Positions 45,761 to 59,939 are shown, counted from the first letter of the stretch. The stretch is 64,000 nucleotides of DNA from Sphagnum compactum (GCA_965153455.1 OZ234493.1:21938213-22002212), one strand, 5' to 3'. Made by a program: numbers and translations. The notes: a model not told the origin generated them from the sequence alone.

Positions 45761-47900
45761 AATAGGATCAAAACAAAACAAAACAAAAAACATGAAGAGA
45801 ATTTTGCCAGCTCAAGATCACCAAGTTTTGGAGACTTTAGGGTGTTTTGGGTGTTGATGATTAAGCTAAATTCTAATGCAACACTAATTGATACAACTCA
45901 ATTAGCTTAAGCAAGTACTGAATTGAGGTACAAGTACTTCATTAGACAAAGTACTTTACTTCATTAGGTGAACTTACTTTATTATTGTACTCTTTTTTTG
46001 AGGTACACACTTTTCAAGGCAAATCCTTAAACTACAATTCTTTTTCTAGTACAATACATTAAAAAAATTGAGTATCTTTTGAGTCAAAGTTTCTATGTTA
46101 TGACCCTCAACATTATTCGGTGGTAATATTATTCCTTGACTTTTGTGAGAAAATTAGACCTAATAAGTTGAAACATGCAAAGATCTTATTAACATGAAAA
46201 AAATGGGGTACTATAAAGCAATTTCTTTTAGGCTTTTGAATTGTGGTAGGTAATGAAAGTTTTTGTTGATTTCTTCCTTTTGATTGATAGAGGGGAATTT
46301 TTATTTTTATTTTGGGTTTTAGTATTTGGAGTTATGGAGTTGGTTTAGTATGGAGAGTTGTTTGAAGGTTGTGGAGTAGTAATATAAAATGATGAGTGTT
46401 TAACAAAGTATTAGCAATGTTGTTGTAATGTGCATAGTTAGGTGTTTGTTGTTGTTGTTGTTGTTGGTGGTGGTGGGTGTTTCATCTTCTTGCAACAACA
46501 ACTCCACATGAGGGATCTTAATAAATCACAATAAAAGTTCTTCATTATTATTGTATTGTAAGTCATTTGTTCTTAAAAAAAGGGGATTTGACCAACTCAA
46601 CTAGGATTCTTATCTTTAGGTTTTTGTTGAAAGTCTAAAGATATGGTGGCATCCCATCCTTGCTTGTTATTAGGTAGTTGTTTGGGTTCTATTTTTATTT
46701 TTTTTTAAAGATGGGAAGTAAGAATTTGCACTCTATTGTGATGATGATTTCCAATTGCTCAAGGGAGTGGGTACCTCATAATCACCTTCCTCTTTTTTCC
46801 TTCCTTTGAATGTTGGACATTACATGGGGTGATGGATAGTGGGTGATAATAAAAACACTCAAGTATCAATGGGATAGGGAAGTGACTAGTTAATCTAAGT
46901 AGTGGGTACATGCTTGATAATGCATTTGTTTACTACTATAAAGGTAAGAATGAAGTCTATTATCTAATTGAAAGTAAGGACACCCTTGGCCACTATAAAG
47001 TTTATTTCTAGGTTTGAACAAAATGGGTATCAAAATTTGTCAATTCCTTACTACCTTGACAACTTTGACACTAATTATATTATTTTCAGAAATGTTGAAA
47101 ATTTCAAATTTAATTAATTATTCAATAGACATGTGTCAAAGCTATCAAGGTATTGCAATAGTCAAATTCTTATATAATGGAGGAACCGACCCCCCCAAAA
47201 AAAAAAAATGCTCACCCAATACCTTCTTCAAAGAGAAAATGGATGCCATTTCAAGGGTAATTGTGCTAACCCATTCCACCATTCCTTTACCTTCTTAAAG
47301 GGTTTTTGGCAAGGTGGTATGGTATCTCTCCCTCCCCTTCCTTTACAAACCCCACCCACAATGAAACAAACAAACCTCTCAAATTAGGTGCAAAGGAGTT
47401 TGTTTGACAATTTGATAATGAGCTTCGTTTAGAATGGCATGCCAAACCGACAAATGTGAATTGCCACCCACATTGGTACCTTCACCTTCTTCTTGAGTGA
47501 GCCCCTCTTAATTAGTGACCAAATTAAACCCAATAAAATGTTAGATTTGGATGTAGAGACCCCCATTTAGTCTAATAAGCATGGGATATTTATACTATTG
47601 AGAAGCAATTTAGATGAATTGTGGGGTGTTTTAGTTTTTACCATGTTATTAATGTGGGTGCTAGTTCACCCAAGGCCACCCACCACCAATTTTGAGGGTT
47701 TTAGGAGGGTTAGGGCAATTGGTTGGTGGGCAAAGGGTGCCAATTGTTCACCACCCTACAATTTAGGGTTTAAAGGCACAACGGTCCCCACACACAATTT
47801 GTAGGAAAACAATCACAAAGTTGCACAAATGGCTCAACTCCAAATTCCATAGTCCGTATGCATGGCAAGGCGCATCCACTTGTCATAAATCTACACCCAC

Positions 47901-48303
47901 AATGAACCAACACCCACCAGCGCACCATGAAGGATGGATGAATGGTAAGTGATCAAGAAACAATTTTCTGTTGGGTTCCAGTTCACTAGCTAACCATGGT
48001 GGTTGGTTTGCTCACTTGCCTTTTTTTTCTACCTATCTACCTACCCACCTACTAACAACCCACCACAAGTAGGTTGTTACTAGGTAGGTATTAAAAACAG
48101 CCCTTACCTATGTATAAACCATCTACTTAACCTAGTAGTTACCTATTTTCCTAACTATCTACCTATATATGAGACCTAATATTTCCTACAGAATTGGTTA
48201 CCAAGGTGAAACCAAATCTTAACTCAGTTGAAATTCATCCACAACTGAGTAATAATGGGCATCCAGTGGATGGATGGTGTGCTAGCCGGTGCTGGTTCAC
48301 TAT
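47901..48303. mobile_element. Possible MITE-like inverted-repeat element
   Basis: The left part reads TGAACCAACACCCACCAGCG followed by CACCAT. The right part, on the opposite strand, reads AGTGAACCAGCACCGGCTAG followed by CACACCATCC. The arms match imperfectly over about 28 bp and enclose about 350 bp without a coding frame. A single related arm (GTGAACCAGCACCCACCAGT) appears at 63333. Target-site duplications were not found, so the borders and even the element status are tentative. Confidence 0.35.
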
Positions 48304-51300
48304 GGCCTAAAAACTACTAGAGAGGACACAAAGTTTTTTAATCAAGTAAATGGCGATTAACTATGGCTTTATGAATTTTGAACGAAGTACTAGCTATCCA
48401 CAATTGGGAAATGAATCAATGAAACCTAGTGACTCATTTAATTTTCAAGCCATTTTAAAAAAAGGAAATTTAGTGAGGCCTTATTTGATTTGGCTTTTAG
48501 GCTAAATTTTGGTGATAAATTGTAAACACACACCAATGTTAAAAAGCTTCAATACTCGAAGATTATGGATACAATTTGATCATAACATATGATTAACAAA
48601 ATCAATGATTCCAAGGCTATTGACAATACATGAAGTTCAAGAACATTCAAAAAGAAGAAGAGGAAATGCAAAAAATTGTGGATAATTAGATCATGCTTGT
48701 TGTGGTGTAGCCCCACTTTATCAAAACTACTCAAATTACAAAGATATTTTGCAAGCAATTGAAGGCAAACAAGTTTATTAAAAAGAATAAGTTTTTTAAA
48801 AAAAATTCTTTGAATTTTTTTTCCAGCAAAAATAGGAATTTTGAAGGGTAAACATCTTTTTCTAGTGTAAATTTGGTTAAATTTTCCTTTTATATGTATA
48901 TGAAAAATAACTACAATCACACTTTTGTATTCCAAATGTTGATCCATAGCTAAAAACATGTGTCATAAACACCTAAGGCCTTTTTCCACCTTTTATTCCA
49001 AAATATAATCTACGATCCATTAAAAAAGTTCAAGGTGTTCCATAAAGTCCATATTTACATACAATTTCATAAATTCACACAATGGTAACACCAAAACTTA
49101 GATTGAACTCAAAATGGGCATAATGTTTTCAGAATGTGTACCCATAAATCCCTTCAATGTGGATATGAATATAACCTAAGTAATTTCAATAAAAAACTTG
49201 AAATTTTGTACATTTCCAATGTCATGTTAGAACAACTCTAATGATGCATTGAATTTGATGAATATCATTATCTAACACATCCAAATATAATTTAAAAAAT
49301 GTTTGCCCCCTCCCCATTGATAAACAAGAACTATGGAATAATATATATTAAAAGAACATTTAAATGCCAAACATCAACTAGTCACTATGGTTGGTTAATC
49401 AAAAATATTCATTTTGTTATCTTAGGTCTTTTGACACCCATCATATTTACACAAATTTATGAGAATTGAACCCATTTACACACCACTACGACTTGATTTC
49501 ATCCACAATTTGATATATATGACATTTAATTGTAACCAATTTGTGATACAGAAATGGCTCACGGATTTAACAAAATGGAGGTTTGAACATGCACACTTTC
49601 AACTTTAATAAACTACAATGACAATTGTAAATTTTTTAAATGTTACAAGTCATGTAATTCAATGTGAAGTAAAAACATTTACACATGGATGGCAATTTGG
49701 ATGCATGTAGCGTACATATTTGCATGGTTTGATAGTTGATTATGCTCAAAATAGTGGTTCAGAAAATAACAATCAAATTTCATATTGTCTTAACTAGAAG
49801 CTCAAAATTTGAATATGTAAGATGATCACAATTTTTGCCTTTAGATTAGCAACACAATAAAAATGAAAGCCTAATCAAAAAATTTATATTTATTTTGAGT
49901 AAATTTTTTAATTATTAAAATTGAAGTTGCCAAATTCCATTCTTTCAACATTGATGTTTTTTGCAATTGTTTTGGCCAAACACATGGATATCAACTTAAT
50001 TTTCACATGCACATGAAGTTAATTAAGTTGTGTAAATTGGTGGATTTGACCAAAGTTGTGTAGGTGTATGGTTTTTTCAATGTCTTTTGGGTTTGACGTG
50101 TAAAATTTCCAAGTGATTACTCATTATATAACAACATATAATTATTTTTAAAAATTACATTTGGGATCGGATTTGAATATGTAAAAGTAATTCCAACAAT
50201 GCATTCATTGTATTTGAAGACAATATCGATGTTTATGACATTCATTGGGGAACCCATTGTGAACTTGATGTTTTGGAATGCATATGTTTTGGAATTTGAA
50301 GACAAGCATGTTTTGATGTTTTCTCTTGCAAGGGAAAGGGGAAGTTCTTATACAAAAATTGCATGCACATAGATTATGATGAAAAGTTTTTATATAGTTT
50401 CAAAAAGTGAACCCCCCAAAATGAATTCCTGGCCAGTTTTTTACAAGTTTATTATATGTACAAAATAACCATGATGACATTCAACAGTTACCCTACTACC
50501 TTACCCTAAGGTCAGTTTCATCAATATATAATTCTCAAAATAGTGAAATGAATTTTTGTGAAAATATGAAGTTGACATGTTGAAAATCATCGTAGGCTAC
50601 ACTCCGAATAATTTCACTACTCACATCACAATATTATAGTAGATGATGGAAAATTTAAAAATGAATTCATTTTTTGAAAAACTAAAATTATTCATTGTTC
50701 TCAATGTGGAAACTGACCATAGGGTATGGTAGCCTAGAGAGGATAGAGAGGAAAGAATGATCAATGAACAGGCTACTCATCTGGTGTAGATAATGGGATT
50801 GTCTTCTGATGAGGGTATGTTCAAACACAGTCATGGGAAATGATGTGGAGTTGTGTAACTGCAAAGATGGTTGGGACATTCTAAATGCATGATGACATTT
50901 GGTGAAAAAGCAGCCCTAGAGAGTACACAGATGCAATGTCTCTTCTCTTCTTCCAACTGGGCAGTAGCCAACAAAATGGAACTCAAGTTGGGTGCCAAAT
51001 AACTTAGTTCAGTAATGTGATTGTCAACAAGTAACAAATCAAAAGCAGGTAGGAATTAATGGGTTTGCAAGGTCGGGGAAGAGTTGGACGCAAAAATAGA
51101 ATCCTCTCCAACCGTATCAAAAGAGGAAAGGTTTTCTTTCCCATTTGGACCTCTTTTTGAAATTTTCTGAACTTTATTGCCAAATTTGGCTAAACCTTCT
51201 TATGGATGATTACCATTTCAAATACATCACAAAATTGGAAAAACAAAAGGAAAATAAAATATGAAATTCCACATGTAGTCCGTGATGAATATGCTTTTGG

Positions 51301-51640
51301 GACGTCGACACCCAAATAACTAGGCTCTAGATTTTTGTTTGGTTTGAACTTAAAGAGGGAAGGAAGGGGGGGGGGGTACGGAAGGAAGTCACTCACGTAG
51401 ATAACCATCACGTATGATTTGCTTTATGATGTCATTTATCGTCTTCCCATGCAATGCAACTTATCTCCTTCCTCTGTCTTATACATTGTGTCCATACGAT
51501 TTTTTTGAGGGAGTACGGATATTCCAATGGATAATGGTCATGATGATATTTTTTTCATTGAATGTTGAACCACCGATGTCATGTTTGATACAATAAAATA
51601 TTGTGTGTTTGGAATCTGGATCCCACAATTGGGCATGTGT

Positions 51641-51667
51641 ATAATAATAATAATAATAATAATAATA
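51641..51667. repeat. (ATA)9 microsatellite
   Basis: Perfect trinucleotide tract in the AT-rich spacer. Confidence 0.93.
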
Positions 51668-54165
51668 TTATATTAGAATCACTTATTATTTAATTATTTA
51701 ATTCTAATTATTATGACAATCACTTATTCACACACACTAGTACACTCTTTTTGTTGTTGTTGATAATTCAAAGGAAACTACGTAAATCAGTGACAATAAA
51801 CTACGTAAACAAATTATTAAATTGCATTTGATTGGTTGTACATAATCTTTTATCTTGAATTGTGTGCATTAGATGAACAAACTAACATTACACAAAAAAA
51901 AATTTGGTTTAATTGTGTGTAACTGATACGGAATCAAACTTTGCTTTAAACCAAAGTAATTTAATTTTTTTGTCAAAATGACAAGAACCAAAGGTTTTAG
52001 AAATCCAACGAACTAGTCCCAAGATTGGACCAAAAGTTCCATTTGAAACAAAAAATAGTTCTAATTGAGACCAAATGTTTTATTTGAAATCAAAAAATTG
52101 TACCAAGACTAAAATCTGTTTCATTGAATGTTTTACACAATTTGACAAGTTATATTGCATTCTTGTGATGGGATAATGCAAAGTTACACTATCACTTTAA
52201 TTAACAAACCTCCAAATTCACCAATGTTGATTTTACAAAGGGAGTGTGACAAATTGTCTTGAACATACTCTCATATTACTTAAAATCAAATACTGTAAAA
52301 AAATTAACCCTATCAACATTGATGTGACCACACAACTTCTAGACCTTTTTCATTTTTTGCTTGCTCGCAATTTGAATATATAACAAGGTTTTTCTATTTG
52401 ATCATCTCCTAACACTTTTGTTAGCCAAGTCCTTTATGTGATCCACACATTAGCTATAACCTATCACATACAACACATGGGCCATACATGGCAAGGCATT
52501 TCGTACGTTGTCATATGTTGATCCTTATGTCATAATAATTTTAAGGTGTTGTTTTCCTAAGAAAAAAATGTTATAGAAAAAGGATGTTCATTATTGCTTG
52601 TTAGTGAATAAATTTGTTAATGTTGAATAATGCAAGAAGATGGAAGGTTGTGATATTAGTGTTTTTTTTTTCAATTTTCTCATGTTGCACCAAAAGTGGT
52701 GATCAACCAAAAAATGGTTTAATCAAAAATTTGTCTATAAGACAAATAATAGAGAAGGGAAAAATCTAGGAATCTTATTACATGTTGGTGAACCATTAGG
52801 ACCTATTAGTTAAATATGAATTTCAAAAGAAAGAAGTTAGAAATCTCCCAAAATCCTCCAAAAATCTTAACAATTTCATAATTTTTTTTTTGAAATTTGG
52901 TTGTTTTTCTAGAAAATTTCCAAAAAATTCCTTTGACCATGTTGCTTGGGATTTTTTTTAACAAAATGGTGATTCTTGTGCATTGACTACCATTTTATTT
53001 TATTTTGGTTTTTATTTTTGCCTTTTAAACCAAAAAAACATCATTTTGACACATACAAAAAATTATTGTGAAAAATTGGTTGTAATAATTCCCTTGAGTT
53101 TCAAACATATAAATAATCACCAATTTTTCACAAAAGGTTTTAGCAAGTTGCCAAAATATAAAAATATTTTAATTTTTTTTACTTTCATATCTATTCTATA
53201 GTTAAACTTGGTTAAATCATCTTTTACATGATCACCAATTTGGTTATAACACAATATTGAAAGAAAAAAAAAACTGCTACCTACATCAATGACATTATGT
53301 GAAATAATAAGAGGGTTCAAAATCCCAAAAGGAATAGATATGGAAGATAAGGGAATTTTCAGTTAGCATGTTAATTTTGTTACTTTCATTTTCCACATCA
53401 AAGTAAATTGTTGGCATCCTTGTATGGATTATTTAACATACATATTTATATTGATTTAGATATTCAAGTTTAAAGTCCTTGCCAGTAATTTAATTAACCC
53501 AAATGGACTTGTTTTCTTGTTGCCTATAAAGTTGTCCTAAAATAAAATAATGTAAAGAAAGGGATGACAAATCTCCTTGTGTTGTGAGATATGTCATCTT
53601 AGCCATGTGTAAATTTCAACGTGAGTGAATAGGAAACCGTTTCAACATGTTGGGACCATTGTGCAAAGTAGAAATCAAAGCGTCCCCAACTTTAAGTTCT
53701 TAAGGTCATTGCCATAAATCAACCTGCAATCTCAAACTGAAAAAAAAGTTAGTAGCACAGACCTTGAAAAGTTTTTACCCTCCCGTTTTGGCAATGCACT
53801 CTCCCGTGGTTAGCTACAAAGAATCCAATCATTCTGTGAATTTCTTTAGAGAGACACAGCCTGCACATTACACCACAAACTTCTTTGTACTCATCTTCCT
53901 CTACAAATGTATTTTTACTTATATCCCCTACTCAGTTGTATAGTTCTTCTAGTGGGATGTGAAATGCAGTTCTGTGGTTTGCTTTGGTTCTTCTGGATTT
54001 TCCTTTCACGTGGCACTTAAACCTAGTCATTTCAAGCAATTTTTGAAACTCAATATTGGGTTACTGTTGGATTTGGAAAAGGTACAGAAAAACTTGAGGG
54101 TGGGGTTTGAGGATATTTGCTACATGCCCATGTACCCATGTGTCCCAGCAAGAAAGCAAGGGATC

Positions 54166-57100
54166 TTATGAGAACCGGATGGTGTCAGAAACATACATCC
54201 TCGTCAGTTTAGAGAGATTGCCGAGCTCTGGTGGGAGGGGACCCCATAGCAGATTATCATGAACATTCCTGCAACAATTGAGAGTAAATTAAAGAAATAC
54301 CCTCTCAGGTACTGGCTACAAGAATATTTCATTCTCATGGAATTCGCATTTGACAGCATGTATTACGAAGCCCATTCTTTCAAATATTGGTAGTCCTCTA
54401 GAAGTACCATCTGTTCTCAAACCTGGTCTGCACATAATGGCAACTTCAGGTTGCAATGCTGAAGACAGCCTTGATGGACAGCCAGGATGTTGTATGAAAC
54501 AGGCTTACTACATGGCTAGAACTGCAAACTTTGATATTACTAACATTTAAGCAAAGTTAGAGATCTATTGTCAAAGCTTGCAGGAGATCAATTCTCTTGA
54601 GCTTTCTAGAGGCATAACTCCAGGTTCAATTATCATACCTTGTTCCAGCCACTATTGGAGAATGTAATTTTGGTGGAGTGATTCATGATGACCTTTTGGG
54701 ATCAATATAACTATCTCTGATATTCTTGGAAAACTATAATTCAACCCCCATACAAAACTGAGGTTTCAAAATGTCTTACAGATATGTCAAGTTGCTGAAG
54801 TTCCCCCACTGAGGTGGAATCTTGTCAGAAATTTCATTTCCCCATAGTGTCCTGCAAAGCGAAATCAATCAGATAGAAGTTATGAGAGTTAAAGTACCGT
54901 AACAAATAACTTTGGATGCTGATGCAAAAAAATGCACTAGATGATATGCGCAAGGACAATTGTTAATTGTCGGCCTGAGATACTGGCAAAACCTTTTCAC
55001 AATATCTGTTTTTGTAGCAAAAACTTTGGCTGGAATACGACACCAGTATTCTGATACTAGTCAGTAGCTATGACATACAGTTCTTGAAGGTTGATCAATG
55101 AACCAAGTCCTGGAAGAGGTCCTACAAGAGAATTGTTGCCCAAAACCTGCCAAAAAGGTCAAAAATTTCCACCCTTGTAAGATGATATAGGACACTTCTG
55201 CCAAACTTGTCTGGGTCATAAAAGTAGTAGAAGAGATTTACTCTTTGAAAAGAAATATTTAACATCCATGCAATAAACTGGGGATCATATAGGACTTGGC
55301 AATCCTATTCTGTCAATTGGTGGGCAAGGGGCACGCGTGTTTTTTTTTCCTGACAAATTCTGTGGTTTCTTCGAAAAAAAATTGGGAAACTTTTGGAATT
55401 TTTTTTCCTAGTGTGAATTCAGAAACATTTGGTAAGTTTTTGGGAAAAATTTGCCAAACTTTTTGATATCACAAAATTGAAAAGAAAAAGAAAAACCCTG
55501 ATGCCCATCACGATTTCACACACAAGCAACAGAAGGAAAATAACTTGATGGGTTTTTCATAATAATCAGATGTGAATGGAGAAGACAAAAATTATCCTTA
55601 GTTGCAACTGTCTGAGACTTCAATTTAACACAGCTTTCTATTTTCTAAGCACTAGTAAGAACTCAGAATTCTGACCATAATATTACCACTGGCAGACAAA
55701 ATATTAGTTCCCATTTTGCACAAAATGGGAACCTGAGAACATCAAGAGCAAGTTGTCCAACCCTTGACCTCAGGTAGTGAGTGAGTCCTGAGGACTTACA
55801 GAATTTGCAGTTTGCTCAAGTTTGAAATTTCAGTTGGAATGGGGCCGGACAAATCACAAATATCAATTTTCCTGCACATGATCAACATATTAATTGACAA
55901 TTGTTTGAATTGACCATCTTGGCAAATGCCATATACAAAGAGTGTGAAGTTGAAGACTTGATAGCCTTGTCCTGAATTGAGATCACATAACCTGTTCAAA
56001 GTTTAGGCTTACCGTGCCGCTCCCAGAAATTTGCAAACCAGTACATGATTCTGCATGCAATTTTGACACTGCAATAGATAACAGTTCTATCATGAATGTG
56101 TGCAGTTTGGACATTGAAAGTGAAATTTTAGTCTCTCCCTGAGTCACTTACAGTTCAATTAGGTTCACGAGATTCAGGACTGGAGGTGGAAAGGGTTGAG
56201 ATAAAGTGCTCCTGGTCAAGAGCCTGCACACATCACAAAGTCTTCTATGAATCGATCATGATCATGCAGCTCTGTGGTTTAAAAGCTAGTAATACATCTC
56301 AACTTCTAGGTTACTTTAGCCTGGATAAAGGAATTTGAATTACGTAGAGTAGATCCAGCTTGATTAAGAATGCCCAGGTGCTAAATGTGGCACATAAGGA
56401 AAATGGCAACAAAGTTGTACAACAATGGTTGGTAGCCACTAATATAAATCCAGCACAGAGAGCATTGTGGTTTGCTCTGGAAATAAAAAACTAAAAGACA
56501 ATTTCTGAATCTCCAGCCATCTGAAAAGGGCTCTTTCTTCTTGCCATAGGGACTCAATTCTTTTAAGAGCTAATGAGCTTTCTCTATATGAAGAGTACTC
56601 TTGGTTGCTCGCCCATCTTACCATAACAGAATCCGTACTCAACTTAGAATTCTTGACATATTTATTGTTATCCACATGTCAATGTGAGTTTAGTCACAAC
56701 CATTTCTCTTTGATCAGTCTGCGGGACACCAATGCAAAACACATTCATGAGCTAATTCTTCAAAATAATTTGATATCTAGCGCTATCCGGGTACGCGAGA
56801 CTCTTATGGACTCCACTGTTTCCTCTAACAACCCTTCTTGCCTGGGAGCCATGATAGTGTTTTCATTAATCTCCTGAAGTATGCTCACAGAATTGTTGTG
56901 ATCAGACCCGATAAGCCTAGCAAATCCCAATGCTTCCAACCCCATAAAGCACTTGGAAAAAAATAATTTGTGTTGGAGGGAGGCATGTCTATCTGGTGTA
57001 ATTTACCTCCATGGTAGGGAATGTATATTTCATGTCCAGGAGGGTTTTGACACATTGTGAATTTCATGCTTTTCATCAGGCAGGTTCATAAAGGCATACA

Positions 57101-59939
57101 CATTTATCTCAACCACTGATTCATCTGTCCTGTTTCACGTTGCCTGTGGGCCTCTTTCTTTGCATTGGGTAAGCCAAGTAGATGAGGGCATTACCACAAT
57201 CAGGTCTGAACACTTGGCTGTTGCTTTGTGCACAGGCCCTTACTCCGGTAATGCCCTCTTACTAGGACCTTGCCTACACATAAACGTTTTATTCTCTTGA
57301 TGTCCTAGACTAAGACATGAAGGATTTTTGTATGACCCAACCATCGAAGGAAAGAGAGATTAAGGAATGAGGACAGGGTGTAATAGCTGGATGAGGTAGA
57401 TCTTACAGGATTTGAAGGTTTGCAAGGTTGCCAAGTTCTTTGGGAATAGGCCCCAGGACACTGTTGCAAGGACCTGTACAACTTTGGGAATTAGTCGGGT
57501 AGTTGCTGAAATCTAATGTTTGAAGGGATGGAAACAGACCGATCTCTGCTGGAATGGGTCCTGACAGACCCATGTTGCTGAAATTTCTGTACAACACCCA
57601 ACCCACCAAGACAATATCAAGTTGGATGTTATTAGCTATTACCACTTTTGCAGAACACCTTCAGGGAAAGAAAGTTGTTATGAAGACAGTTCATTCCTTT
57701 CCTGTGATGTAGCATAGTTATATCTAGCTGTATCATTGAAACTATTGTGAACTTCTCCATGTACTTAGGATATAAGTTCAGCTAAATAGAATTTTAAGAC
57801 ATGGCCCCACCATAAGGTGATTCCAGATCCTCCAGAAAATGTATCAGCCTTCAACATTAAATGAGAGGAGACAGGAGACCCCATCCCTAAAATACAACAG
57901 AATCTGGTGGGAGCAGTTTGACCAACAACTATGGGAGGCACACACCTGTCCTGTTATCGTCAATGTAATGTGTAGGGCATTGCCCCAGGGTGGGTGCATT
58001 TTCTCAAATAAGGGACCTAGGTTCAGATGGTGTAGCTGACCTTCAACCCAGCATTTTGGGAATGATCCATCGAGGATGAGCTACAGATGTTAATACCACG
58101 AATTAACATTTGTAAACCATGAGGAATATTGTGTAGATCACAAGGTGGCCACTACTAGGTGCAGAGGCAGCTTAATTAGCTTACTACACGTAAAAGAGGC
58201 TATATTCACGGATGTAAGCCGGCCTCCTCTGACAGTGAAAAATCAGCCAGAGCTCGGAGTGTAGGGTGAAGCTCAAGGGCAAGGGCATCACCAAAATAAG
58301 ACCCCACACCAGGTGGTAGCAAAGGGGAGGCCTGACTTCAGTAAATACCTTGCCCGAGTGCTTTACCTGGTGTAAAGACTCCCACTGCAAAATGTTCCTC
58401 CGCTGGGTGGAGGAAAGTTTCTGCTGATAAATGACCCTACAAATACACTAGCAAATTTCTACTTTGTCTTTCTGTATGGACAAAAGTGGCCAGTTACCAT
58501 AACATACCCACCTTCATCAGATCCCAGCAGTGGTGGAGGTCAAGGCCATACATTAACCGAGTTACTAAGTTTGTATTCTAAGACCTGCAATAACTGTCCA
58601 AGACTTGGTAACAACATTCTGTCTTGCTCAACATTACATAAAGAAGAGGGAGACAATCAAAGACAACATGAAGGTAGGAGGAGATCAAGTCTAAAGCCTC
58701 AGGGTGAGGTCATTCCCAAAATAAAGGGTCTAGGATGATGAGGCGGTAGATGAGCCGAATCCCACAGTTTGGGAATGTTCCCCACACATGGCCTTTACCT
58801 ACAGCAAAGGATGATGGAAAGGTAATGAACCTAAACCTAACAACCTTGGCTGAAAATAGCAGAACGTAATTTGGGGGAACTCCCAAGCAGAATTTCCTGC
58901 TCCAGTCCAGCACAGGAAGCTTTCACGTAACATCCTTGGAGCAGGAGCACTTTGTTGGGATGGAACCTTAACTGAATTTGGGGGACCTCCCAAAGCACAA
59001 TTTCTCCCTCCAGGCTGGCACACGGAGATTTCACATACAACTTCCTTGGAACAGGGGTGTTTTGTTGGGATGGAACCTCAACCGTTAATGCATCCGAGCC
59101 CATTTCAGCCACAGAGCTGACAACCACCTCCGTTGTTACCTAGCCTAGGGAAAAGTGTAGGCAATGATGTCAGGTCATTACACCTTGGACCTTGGGTTCC
59201 GCGTCCCTCAGTTCCAAGGGAGCAGTTCCCTGACATCAGCACCTTCCCCATACATATGCAGATTGATCACAAGGCATAGGAACGGGAGGGTTCTTAAGAG
59301 TGCGACGGATGTCGTCATACAGGTAGCTTTTCTGGTACAGAGGTTGAGGTTGCTGGTATTAAACATGGTGTAGAAAGGGATGTAGAACTCACAAGCCAAT
59401 GATGGATCCAGTAGGTGTGCATTGGACCACTTGCGGATTCCAGGCACATGGGTTTGTGGTGTTGTAGGCATATCGGTAGTTCATTTTCTGCAGAATTGTT
59501 TGGAATGCATCACCTGAGAAAGAAGCACATTACAACAGCTCACAACGTGAGCAACAAACTGCATGCCGGTCTTAATTAGCAATTAGATGATCCGATTAAT
59601 GTTCTTGGGTGCAATTACAGTGGAGAAATATTTAATTAGCAAAGTTGATTAATCCACAAACATTGAGGAATTGCAGGAGAAGATCAAGGAAATTACAAGA
59701 GTCACTGCATTTTGAACACAAGCTAGGTGCTGCTCATGGCACAGTACTATAAACAAAGTGCATGCACCCAGTAGTACACTAGAGTTGGGATTTGAACCTT
59801 CTGCTGAAACTGCTTCACAGACTGCAGATTCAGTGTAGATCAGCAGCTGGAGAGATGCAGCCAATAGAGAGACCGAGAGCAGGAAGCAAACATGCACATT
59901 CGTCATTGCAGAACGTTGCAGCACATGCGGATCAGGCAT
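54166..59939 (-). CDS. Secreted leucine-rich-repeat protein, possibly decaying
   Basis: Exons recognised: 59939-59798, 59513-59393, 57586-57407, 56223-56152, 55871-55800, 55146-55079, 54851-54780, 54268-about 54166. The start encodes a signal peptide (VHVCFLLSVSLLAASLQLL), then an LRR N-cap with paired Cys (NPCAWNPQVVQC). About seven LRRs follow (GLSGPIPAEIGLFPSLQTL, SGPIPTEISNLSKLQIL, GPLPPELGNLSKL). Most LRR exons are exactly 72 nt, with introns splitting the same Leu codon (phase 2), as in LRR receptor families. The exon at 55146-55079 is 68 nt and would need phase 0, so it does not fit its neighbour. The last exon either reads to a stop at 54166 or is spliced at 54197 to an unseen exon. 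No membrane span or kinase is visible. Role in perception is inferred only. The start may instead be ATG 59906. Confidence 0.7.
56223..57407 (-). other. Intron of the LRR gene with an unexplained open stretch
   Basis: Between two LRR exons the minus strand has frames at 56945-56760 and 56675-56439 with protein-like composition (SILQEINENTIMAPRQEGLL, LESLWQEERALFRWLEIQ-like), broken by stops. It could be a relic of an inserted coding sequence or mobile element. I do not recognise the family. Confidence 0.25.
58868..59081. repeat. 107-bp tandem duplication in the large LRR-gene intron
   Basis: AATTTGGGGGAACTCCCAAG at 58868 recurs 107 bp later as AATTTGGGGGACCTCCCAAA. Shared words continue (CACATACAA/CACGTAACA, CTTGGAGCAGG/CTTGGAACAGG, TTTGTTGGGATGGAACC). 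Two copies within the intron between the second and third coding exons. Confidence 0.88.

Larger units (their letters stand above)
45761..54165. other. Long AT-rich intergenic spacer, no gene recognised
   Basis: About 8.4 kb with short, simple-composition frames only. Visible features are a TTG run (46447-46466), an inverted-repeat pair at 47.9-48.3 kb, TACC-rich words at 48030-48175 and an (ATA)9 tract at 51641-51667. A slightly more G+C-rich part at 50.7-51.2 kb has overlapping frames of 60-70 codons without recognisable domains. Confidence 0.65.

Noticed and set aside
48549-48959. 136-codon minus-strand frame
   Set aside because: Phe/Leu/Ile/Lys-rich composition is that of random AT-rich DNA; no ATG context, domain or introns.
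56010-56072. A segment with good splice borders (attgcag|tgtc ... cacg|gtaagc) between two LRR exons
   Set aside because: It fits neither phase of the flanking 72-nt LRR exons, while 56152 joins 55871 perfectly without it. It may be a rare alternative exon or chance.
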